Below, piece by piece: positions 12,796 to 18,260 of a stretch of 18,260 nt of DNA. Origin of the DNA: an uncultured Oscillospiraceae bacterium (GTDB taxonomy: Bacteria > Bacillota > Clostridia > Oscillospirales > Oscillospiraceae); the NCBI GenBank assembly GCA_910588105.1, contig CAJUQD010000052.1:1-18260 (forward strand), given 5' to 3'. The notes below the pieces were generated by a model. The model searched no databases. It was not told the DNA's origin and saw only the letters and a program-made list of their open reading frames with translations. The translations under genes and the position numbers were made by a program. Each line of letters starts with the position of its first letter. Position 1 is the stretch's first letter.

Positions 12796-12824
12796 CCCCG
12801 CAGCCGGGGGCCGCGGGGTTTTTT
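12796..12824 (+). terminator. Intrinsic terminator after rsmG
   Basis: CCCCGC and GCGGGG enclose a second GCC/GGC stem with a GGG loop, followed by TTTTTT (12819-12824). It probably ends the mscL-rsmG transcript just before the minD promoter. Confidence 0.85.
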
Positions 12825-12844
12825 CATTATTTTCAGATTTTTTG

Positions 12845-12873
12845 TTGCCATTTTCACAAATTCGTGGTATGAT
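12845..12873 (+). promoter_or_regulatory. Sigma-A promoter of the minD-like gene
   Basis: TTGCCA (12845-12850) and TATGAT (12868-12873) are 17 bases apart in an AT-rich stretch just after the terminator. Transcription would start about 20 bases before the ribosome site. Confidence 0.75.
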
Positions 12874-12901
12874 TTTGGAGAGTATCGGAAGGAGGCGTCC
12901 C

Positions 12902-13633
12902 ATGGGAACCGCCGTCATGGTCACATCTGGAAAGGGCGGCACCGGCAAGACCTCCCTCACCGCGGGGGTGGGGTCCTGCCTGGCGGCTTTGGGCCGCCGG
13001 GTGCTGTGCGTGGACGTGGACATCGGCCTGCGCAACCTGGATCTGGTACTGGGCCTGTCCGACCGGGCGGTGATGGATTTCTCCGACGTGATGGACTACC
13101 GCTGCTCCCTGCTGGAGGCGGCGGCGGAACAGCCTGAGATCAAGGGGCTGTTTCTGCTCACCGCCCCCCTCTCCCCCGACGCCCTGGACCGGGAACGGTT
13201 CCGCGCCGTGGTGGACGAGGCCAAGGACTGCTTCGACTTTGTGCTTATGGACTCCCCCGCCGGGCTGGGGGACGGCTTCCAGCTGGCCCGCGCAGCCGCA
13301 GACCGGGCCATCGTGGTGTCCGCCGTGGACCCCGCCGCCCTGCGGGACGCCCAGCGGGCGGTGGCCGAGCTCCACGACCTGCCCCAGCTCCACCTGGTGA
13401 TGAACCGGGTGCAGCCCAAGCTTATCCGCAAGCTGCGCACCTCCATCGACAGCGCCATGGACACCGCCGGACTGCCCCTGCTGGGGGTGGTGCCCGAGGA
13501 CGCCGCCGTCACCATGGCCGCCGCCTCCGGCGTGCCCCTGGTGCTCGCCACCTACAAGGGGGCCGCCCCCGCCTACCTCAACATCTCCAAACGCCTTATG
13601 GGACAGCGGGTCCCCCTGCTGCGCATCCGCTGA
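12902..13633 (+). CDS. minD: MinD-like septum-site ATPase
   Basis: The 243-residue deviant Walker ATPase has S9-G-K-G-G-T-G-K-T17, the MinD-type DVDIGLRNLDLVLGL at about 38-52, the Walker B with DSPAGL, and LVMNRV and LGVVPED in the C-terminal half. MinD normally binds the membrane as an ATP dimer and recruits MinC to block FtsZ assembly. The last residues, NISKRLMGQRVPLLRIR, could form a short amphipathic membrane helix, but this differs from the usual K-K-F/I-F-G type ending. The start is set by AAGGAGG 6 bases before the ATG and the alignment of the P-loop. No minC or minE is adjacent. mgsA follows 30 bases later. Confidence 0.8.
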   Translation: MGTAVMVTSGKGGTGKTSLTAGVGSCLAALGRRVLCVDVDIGLRNLDLVLGLSDRAVMDFSDVMDYRCSLLEAAAEQPEIKGLFLLTAPLSPDALDRERFRAVVDEAKDCFDFVLMDSPAGLGDGFQLARAAADRAIVVSAVDPAALRDAQRAVAELHDLPQLHLVMNRVQPKLIRKLRTSIDSAMDTAGLPLLGVVPEDAAVTMAAASGVPLVLATYKGAAPAYLNISKRLMGQRVPLLRIR

Positions 13634-13663
13634 CCCAGCGGCACCATAGAAAGGACGATCCGC

Positions 13664-14077
13664 ATGAATATTGCCCTGATGAGCCACGACAACAAAAAAG
13701 AACTGATGGTCCAATTCTGCATCGCCTACTGCGGTATCCTGTCCAAGCATACCGTGTGCGCCACCAGCAACACCGGCAAGCAGGTGGCGGAGGCCACCGG
13801 CCTGCCCGTCCAGCTCTTCCTGGCCCATGCCCAGGGGGGCAGCCAGCAGATCGGCGCCCGCATCGCCTACGACGAGATCGACATGGTGCTGTTCTTCAAC
13901 GACCCCACCAGCGACGAGCTGGACAAGGACATGAGCTATATCATCAACCTGTGCGACCAGCACAACGTCCCCATCGCCACCAACGCCGCCTCCGCCGAGA
14001 TGCTTATCCACGGCCTGGCCCGGGGCGATTTGGACTGGCGGCTGATCTTAAAACCCACCGCGCCCCTGAAAGTGTAA
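13664..14077 (+). CDS. mgsA: Methylglyoxal synthase homologue with altered active site
   Basis: The 137-residue protein has the methylglyoxal synthase fold signatures: MSHDNKKELMVQF with H8, the phosphate-site region ATSNTG at 33-38, GGSQQIGARIA at 58-68, and NVPIATN at 101-107. The enzyme converts dihydroxyacetone phosphate to methylglyoxal. Against E. coli MgsA, the catalytic Asp71 (GGDQQ) is replaced by S60, the H98 region is shortened, and the phosphate-binding GTTG is SNTG. D89 aligns with Asp101. The fold is clear but activity is doubtful. AAAGGA precedes the ATG. It is in one transcript with minD. Confidence 0.82.
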   Translation: MNIALMSHDNKKELMVQFCIAYCGILSKHTVCATSNTGKQVAEATGLPVQLFLAHAQGGSQQIGARIAYDEIDMVLFFNDPTSDELDKDMSYIINLCDQHNVPIATNAASAEMLIHGLARGDLDWRLILKPTAPLKV

Positions 14078-14098
14078 TCAAACCTGCAATTGAATACG

Positions 14099-14338
14099 CC
14101 GCGTTGAGGCCGGATGAGTACCGCCCACGCCGCCGGACAGAGAAAAGCGCCATGGCTGGAAGCGCTTACGGCAGGGGGACGGGAAAGACGCCGGCTGAGC
14201 GGGCCCGGAGACGGGCCGGTCCCCTTCCCGCACCAGAAGGCCAAAGGGCGGGCTGTGTCCGCCGAATGTGGGTGGTACCACGAAGTGTTTGTGAAAACGC
14301 TCTCGTCCCATAGCTGTGGGGCGGGAGCATATTTTTTT
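14099..14338 (+). ncRNA. T-box riboswitch, specifier GAC (Asp), controlling hisS-aspS operon
   Basis: The conserved T-box AATGTGGGTGGTACCACG lies at 14265-14282. TGGT at 14273-14276 would pair with the uncharged tRNA 3' end, and its variable T suits the G73 discriminator of tRNA-Asp better than the C73 of tRNA-His. In Stem I, the lower helix GCCGG/CCGGC is followed by AGTA (14117-14120), the 5' side of the specifier loop. The opposite strand GAAA-GAC-G puts the Asp codon at 14187-14189. Low charging of tRNA-Asp should allow readthrough into hisS, the unknown gene and aspS. The specifier call comes from hand folding. The upstream boundary is approximate. Confidence 0.88.
14299..14338 (+). terminator. 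T-box terminator hairpin
   Basis: GCTCTCGTCCCA (14299-14310) pairs over 12 bp, with two wobbles, with TGGGGCGGGAGC (14317-14328), followed by ATATTTTTTT. It competes with the antiterminator that uses the T-box sequence just upstream. Confidence 0.9.
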
Positions 14339-14367
14339 CACCCCGCTACCTGAAAGGAGAATCATAC

Positions 14368-15732
14368 ATGGCAAAGCAGAAACCCCGCACCCTGTCCGGG
14401 TTCATGGAGCTGCTCCCCCCCAGACAGGCCCAGTTTGACCGAATGGTGGAGCTGCTCCGCCAGTCCTACTCCCGCTACGGCTTCACCCCCCTGGACACCC
14501 CCGTCATCGAGGCCAGCGAGGTGCTGCTGGCCAAGGCCGGCGGCGAGACGGAAAAGCAGATCTACCGCTTTTCCAAGGGGGACTCCGACCTGTCCCTGCG
14601 CTTTGACCTCACCGTGCCGCTGGCCAAGTATGTGGCCCTCCACTATGCCGAGCTGTCCTTCCCCTTCCGGCGGTTCCAGATCGGCAAGGTCTACCGGGGG
14701 GAGCGGGCCCAGCGGGGCCGGTTCCGGGAGTTCTACCAGGCGGATATCGATATCATCGGCGACGGCAAACTGGACATCGTGAACGAGGCGGAGATCCCCG
14801 CCATCATCTGCCAGACCTTCACCGCCCTGGGGCTGGAACAGTTCCAGATCCGGGTAAACAACCGCAAAATCCTCAACGGGTTCTACGCCATGCTGGGCCT
14901 CACCGAAAAGTCCGGGGACGTGATGCGCACCGTGGACAAGCTGCCCAAGATCGGCCCGGACAAGGTGCGGGACATGCTCCTTGGGGAGGGGATTTCCCTC
15001 ACCGGGGAGCAGGCGGACGAGATTTTGAAGTTCATCTCTATTACGGGCAGTAATAATGAAGTCCTAAATTCCCTGGAGGCGTACCGGGGACGGCATGAGC
15101 TGTTCCACCAGGGACTGGACGAGCTGGCCACAGTGGTGAAGTACCTGGGGGCCTTCGGGGTGCCCCAGGAGAAATTCGCGGTGGACCTGACCATCGCCCG
15201 GGGGCTGGACTACTACACCGGCACCGTGTACGAAACCTTCATGACCCAGCACCCGGAGATCGGCTCTATCTGCTCCGGGGGACGGTATGACAACTTGGCG
15301 GAATATTACACGGATAAACAACTTCCCGGCGTCGGCATCTCCATCGGTTTGACCCGGCTGTTCTATGTACTGGAGGAACAGGGCCTGCTCAACGACCAGC
15401 TCATCACCGCCCCCGCCGACGTGCTCATCCTGCCCATGACGGATGACCTCTCCCCCGCCATCGCCTTTGCCACCCGGCTGCGGAGGGCCGGGGTGCGAGC
15501 CCAACTGTACACCGAGCAAAAGAAGTTCAAGCAGAAGATGTCCTATGCCGACAGGCTGGGCGTCCCTTTCACCGCATTTTTGGGTGAGGATGAGATCGTC
15601 CAGGGCAAGGTGTCGCTAAAGGACATGGCCTCCGGGGAACAGCGGCTGCTGGCCGCAGAGGAGGCGGCGGGGGTTGTGCTGGCCATCCTGGAGGCGGGGC
15701 GGAATGCGCCCCCTATCCGGGAAAAAGCGTGA
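14368..15732 (+). CDS. hisS: Histidyl-tRNA synthetase
   Basis: The 454-residue class IIa synthetase has motif 2 around GKVYRGERAQRGRFREF, the histidine-A motif R278-G-L-D-Y-Y-T-G285, GGRYDNL (HisB), GISIGLTRL as motif 3, and a C-terminal anticodon-binding domain (about 355-450) starting ADVLILP. All catalytic parts are present and the length is usual. AAAGGAG precedes the ATG 30 bases after the T-box terminator. Although it is the first gene, the T-box reads an Asp codon, as in other Firmicutes where hisS and aspS share a leader. Confidence 0.96.
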   Translation: MAKQKPRTLSGFMELLPPRQAQFDRMVELLRQSYSRYGFTPLDTPVIEASEVLLAKAGGETEKQIYRFSKGDSDLSLRFDLTVPLAKYVALHYAELSFPFRRFQIGKVYRGERAQRGRFREFYQADIDIIGDGKLDIVNEAEIPAIICQTFTALGLEQFQIRVNNRKILNGFYAMLGLTEKSGDVMRTVDKLPKIGPDKVRDMLLGEGISLTGEQADEILKFISITGSNNEVLNSLEAYRGRHELFHQGLDELATVVKYLGAFGVPQEKFAVDLTIARGLDYYTGTVYETFMTQHPEIGSICSGGRYDNLAEYYTDKQLPGVGISIGLTRLFYVLEEQGLLNDQLITAPADVLILPMTDDLSPAIAFATRLRRAGVRAQLYTEQKKFKQKMSYADRLGVPFTAFLGEDEIVQGKVSLKDMASGEQRLLAAEEAAGVVLAILEAGRNAPPIREKA

Positions 15733-15735
15733 GCC

Positions 15736-16239
15736 ATGAAAAAATACAAGGGCCTTATCATCGCGGGGGTAGTCCTGGCGGCGCTGGCGGCATTTTGCCT
15801 CCGATACACCCTCGTTCCTAAAAGCTGGGCCGACATCATCGGTACAGATCAAACCGACTCATTTTCCTTTTCCGGGTCTGTGCTGTATGACGTGTCGGAG
15901 GAGGTCAAAGAATACGGCTCATACCATCTGGCGGTACCCAACAAGCACCCCGCCGCCCAGGCCATCGCCAACGCCCTGGAGGAACACGAATACCGGGCCA
16001 GCCTGTCCAATCTGAGCCCCATTGCTCGGGACCGCATCGAAGTACCCGGGGCAGACGCCCTCCAGTTCTACCTGCGTATCCAAGGCGGCCTGTTCAACCT
16101 GGTCACCATCTACAGCAATGGGCAGGTGGTTACAGGGGGGATCACCTCGAGACTGGAGGGCTGCCGATCCTATCAAACGGAAACGGACCTGTTCCAACAG
16201 GTATTTGACATTTTGCGGGAATACGGCGCGGCAGGGTGA
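15736..16239 (+). CDS. Unknown membrane-anchored protein between hisS and aspS
   Basis: The 167-residue protein has an N-terminal basic stretch and a single hydrophobic helix (about 6-24), followed by a soluble, probably extracytoplasmic part. LAAFC at 17-21 is not a proper lipobox, because F precedes Cys. The soluble part includes HPAAQAIANALEE and VTIYSNGQVVTGG, which do not point to a known family for me. It starts 3 bases after the hisS stop, without a clear ribosome site, suggesting coupling. An insertion between hisS and aspS, which are often adjacent, is likely. GC content drops at its end. Confidence 0.7.
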   Translation: MKKYKGLIIAGVVLAALAAFCLRYTLVPKSWADIIGTDQTDSFSFSGSVLYDVSEEVKEYGSYHLAVPNKHPAAQAIANALEEHEYRASLSNLSPIARDRIEVPGADALQFYLRIQGGLFNLVTIYSNGQVVTGGITSRLEGCRSYQTETDLFQQVFDILREYGAAG

Positions 16240-16264
16240 AAACAAATTGTTGTCAAACTATAAT
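16236..16264 (+). promoter_or_regulatory. Candidate internal promoter of aspS
   Basis: GTGAAA (16236-16241) and a consensus TATAAT (16259-16264) are 17 bases apart in an unusually AT-rich stretch, giving a leader of about 20 bases. If active, aspS could be made independently of the T-box. Confidence 0.5.
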
Positions 16265-16290
16265 AATATTACAAATTGGAGTTGATTATC

Positions 16291-18069
16291 ATGGTTCAAT
16301 CGCGCACACACACCTGTAACGACCTTCGCATCGAACACGCGGGGCAGCAGGTCAAACTCGTGGGCTGGATGGAGAACATCCGGGAGGTGGGCCAGAACCT
16401 GGCCTTCCTGGTGCTCCGGGACTTCTACGGCGCCACCCAGGTGGTCATCGAGACGGAGGAGATGATGGCCGCTGTCAAGGGGCTGAACAAGGAGTCCACC
16501 ATCTCGGTGGAGGGCGTGGTCCGGGAGCGGGACAGCAAAAACCCCAAGCTGCCCACCGGCGACATCGAGGTCGTCCCCGCCAGGATCGAGGTGCTGGGCC
16601 GCTGCCGGCACAACGAGCTGCCCTTCCCCATCAACCGCTCCCGGGAGGCGGACGAGACCCAGCGGCTCAAGTACCGCTATTTGGACCTGCGCAACCCGGA
16701 GGTGAAAAACAACATCGTCCTGCGCTGCAACGTGGTGGCCGCCCTGCGCGCCGCCATGACCGGCGAGGGATTTTTGGAGATCACCACCCCCATCCTCACC
16801 GCCTCCTCCCCCGAGGGGGCGCGGGACTACCTCGTCCCCTCCCGCAAGCACCCCGGCAAGTTCTACGCCCTGCCCCAGGCCCCCCAGCAGTTCAAGCAGC
16901 TGCTCATGGCCTCCGGCTTCGACAGGTACTTCCAGATCGCCCCCTGCTTCCGGGACGAGGACGCCCGGGGCGACCGCTCCCCCGGCGAGTTCTACCAGCT
17001 GGACATGGAGATGGCTTTCGCCGACCAGGACGATGTGTTCGCCGTGCTGGAGCGGGTGCTCCCCCCCATCTTCGCCAGTTACGGCACGTATAACGTGGCG
17101 TCCCAGGCCCCGTTCCAGCGGATCCCCTTCCTGGAGGCCATGGACCGGTACGGCTCCGACAAGCCGGACCTGCGCATCGACCTGACCCTCACCGACGCCA
17201 CCCGGCTGCTGGCCGGGTGCGGGTTCCCGCCCTTTGCGGGCAATACCGTCAAGGCCATCGTGGTGACGGACTTCCAGGGCACCCGCAAGCAGATCGACGG
17301 GCTGTGCAATGAGGTGGAGGTGCAGGCCGGGGAGAAGGCCTACTGGTTCCGCTATGACGAGAACGGGGAGATCGTGGGCGGCATCGCCAAGTTTGTCCAG
17401 CCCATAAAGGAAGAGGTTGTAAAGGCCCTGGGCCTCACGCCGGGGTGCTTCGTAGGTCTGACGGCGGGGAAGCTGCCCACCGCCCAAAAGACGGCCGGGG
17501 TGCTGCGCAACAAGCTGGGGGCGTTCTGCCCCGGCCACATGGACAAGGAGCGGTACGAATTCTGCTGGATTGTGGACTTCCCCATGTACGAGATCGGGGA
17601 GGAGAGCGGCGAGCTGGAGTTCTGCCACAACCCCTTCTCCATGCCCAACGGCGGGCTGGAGATTCTGCAAAAGGCCGCCGCGGGGGAGGTTGATCCCTTG
17701 ACCATCACCGCTTACCAGTACGACCTGGTTTGCAACGGCGTGGAGCTGTCCTCCGGGGCGGTGCGGAACCACGACCCGGAGATCATGATCGAGGCCTTCC
17801 AGCTTGTCCGGCTGGGCGAGGACGATGTGAAGGCCAAATTCCCCGCCATGTATAACGCCTTTACCTACGGCGCGCCCCCCCACGCGGGCATCGCCCCCGG
17901 CGTGGACCGAATGGTCATGCTGCTGGCGGGCGAGGACTCCATCCGGGAGATCATCCCCTTCCCCATGAACAAAAACGCCCAGGACGTGATGATGGGCGCG
18001 CCAAGTTTTGTGGAGCAAAGACAGCTGGACGAGCTGAACATCGCCTGCACCGCGAAAGAGGAGAACTGA
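16291..18069 (+). CDS. aspS: Aspartyl-tRNA synthetase
   Basis: The 592-residue bacterial-type class IIb synthetase has an N-terminal OB-fold anticodon-binding domain (about 1-105, including VGWMENIREVG), the QAPQQ flipping loop at 196-200 (usually QSPQ), motif 2 FRDEDARGDRSPGEF from 220, the bacterial GAD insertion domain (about 280-420), and motif 3 GVDRM at 537-541 with R540. It charges tRNA-Asp. Whether it also charges tRNA-Asn cannot be judged here. The ATG at 16291 follows GGAGTTGA; a TTG start at 16276 would place translation on the ribosome site. The last 22 codons are repeated exactly downstream. Confidence 0.96.
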   Translation: MVQSRTHTCNDLRIEHAGQQVKLVGWMENIREVGQNLAFLVLRDFYGATQVVIETEEMMAAVKGLNKESTISVEGVVRERDSKNPKLPTGDIEVVPARIEVLGRCRHNELPFPINRSREADETQRLKYRYLDLRNPEVKNNIVLRCNVVAALRAAMTGEGFLEITTPILTASSPEGARDYLVPSRKHPGKFYALPQAPQQFKQLLMASGFDRYFQIAPCFRDEDARGDRSPGEFYQLDMEMAFADQDDVFAVLERVLPPIFASYGTYNVASQAPFQRIPFLEAMDRYGSDKPDLRIDLTLTDATRLLAGCGFPPFAGNTVKAIVVTDFQGTRKQIDGLCNEVEVQAGEKAYWFRYDENGEIVGGIAKFVQPIKEEVVKALGLTPGCFVGLTAGKLPTAQKTAGVLRNKLGAFCPGHMDKERYEFCWIVDFPMYEIGEESGELEFCHNPFSMPNGGLEILQKAAAGEVDPLTITAYQYDLVCNGVELSSGAVRNHDPEIMIEAFQLVRLGEDDVKAKFPAMYNAFTYGAPPHAGIAPGVDRMVMLLAGEDSIREIIPFPMNKNAQDVMMGAPSFVEQRQLDELNIACTAKEEN

Positions 18070-18085
18070 CCAAGCGCCCATCATC

Positions 18086-18194
18086 GGGGCCCCCGCAAAG
18101 CCGTACTCCAGGCTTTGTGGGGAGAGGAGCCGCAGCAAAATGAGCGAGCTTTCGCCGCAGGCGGAAGCGAGGGATATAAAGCTTGCGGCGACAA
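18086..18194 (+). repeat. Interspersed two-hairpin repeat, copy D
   Basis: Hairpin 1 pairs CCCCGCAAAGCC (18091-18102) with GGCTTTGTGGGG (18111-18122) around an 8-base loop. Hairpin 2 (18148-18168) pairs GCTTTCGCC with GGCGGAAGC around GCA and is followed by AAGCTTG as in copy C. It is the most complete untranslated copy and lies between the two copies of the aspS 3' end. Confidence 0.75.
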
Positions 18195-18260
18195 GGGCGC
18201 GCCAAGTTTTGTGGAGCAAAGACAGCTGGACGAGCTGAACATCGCCTGCACCGCGAAAGA
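18195..18260 (+). repeat. Exact duplicate of the aspS 3' end (continues past window)
   Basis: These 66 bases are identical to 17994-18059, which encode the residues GAPSFVEQRQLDELN and onwards at the AspRS C-terminus. The offset is 201 bases and the match runs to the window edge. No start codon or frame makes this second copy a gene, so it is a duplicated fragment. Confidence 0.92.

Noticed and set aside
12545..12901. Extension of the minD frame back to 12545, and a 90-residue frame at 12400
   Set aside because: They run through the palindromic element, the terminator and the minD promoter. The ATG at 12902 has AAGGAGG.
12854..14011. 385-residue open frame antisense to minD and mgsA
   Set aside because: It spans two recognised genes and their spacer, with Gly/His/Val-rich composition typical of antisense frames in high-GC DNA.
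15752..15800. Lipoprotein signal in the gene between hisS and aspS
   Set aside because: The Cys at residue 21 is preceded by Phe, which does not fit a lipobox. A simple membrane anchor is more likely.
16258..18219. 653-residue open frame antisense to aspS
   Set aside because: It is a shadow of a GC-rich gene. aspS has full synthetase motifs and a ribosome site, while the antisense frame has low-complexity His/Gly/Val-rich sequence.
1..18260. NBS (Noc-binding) sites
   Set aside because: CCCGGG occurs several times inside genes, and TTCCCGGGGAA near 544 looked similar, but none has the ATTTCCCGGGAAAT arms.

Overview
The window is GC-rich bacterial DNA with Firmicutes gene content. It has AGGAGG-type ribosome sites, a T-box leader, sigma-A promoters, a noc-parA-parB locus with B. 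subtilis-type parS sites, and tadA, xpt, yitT and mscL. A butyryl-CoA:acetate CoA-transferase-like gene end, the high GC and the minD-mgsA adjacency point to a butyrate-producing Clostridium, most likely in the Oscillospiraceae (Flavonifractor/Intestinimonas-like). That placement is inference. The density of parS sites and the noc/parAB/rsmG genes suggest an origin-proximal region.

Layout. 1-1216: end of a CoA-transferase gene, a bidirectional terminator and a convergent AraC/GyrI-type regulator. 1314-2707: an ECF sigma factor and a membrane-anchored, probable anti-sigma partner. 2801-5081: tadA, convergent xpt, then divergent yitT. 5082-9060: the chromosome-organisation block, made of noc, parA, parB and a membrane coiled-coil protein translationally coupled to parB. 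9144-12530: serS, a small acidic protein, mscL, a small membrane protein and rsmG. 12531-12901: a gene-free stretch holding a 149-nt near-perfect palindromic element, further repeats, a terminator and a promoter. 12902-14077: a MinD-like ATPase and a methylglyoxal synthase homologue lacking a key catalytic Asp. 14099-18069: an Asp-specific T-box leader, hisS, an unknown membrane-anchored protein and aspS. 18070-18260: a repeat and an exact second copy of the 3' end of aspS.

The main theme is parS. Ten exact GTTTCACGTGAAAC sites lie between 1437 and 10462, the core of the Spo0J/ParB site. They sit in leaders, next to terminators, at stop codons, and two lie in-frame inside a gene, read as V-S-R-E-T. 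ParB (nucleation and spreading), ParA (ATPase partner), Noc (division inhibition over the nucleoid) and the ParB-coupled membrane protein are thus encoded inside their own presumed centromere. Noc carries the Q-K-K-R residue set known to specify NBS rather than parS, yet no NBS was seen here.

A second theme is a family of two-hairpin interspersed repeats, with five copies of differing quality. Two copies are translated in the same frame just after start codons with good ribosome sites, giving two unrelated membrane proteins the same N-terminal peptide. This resembles the protein-inserted palindromic elements known from Rickettsia. Another copy lies between two perfect 66-bp copies of the aspS 3' end.
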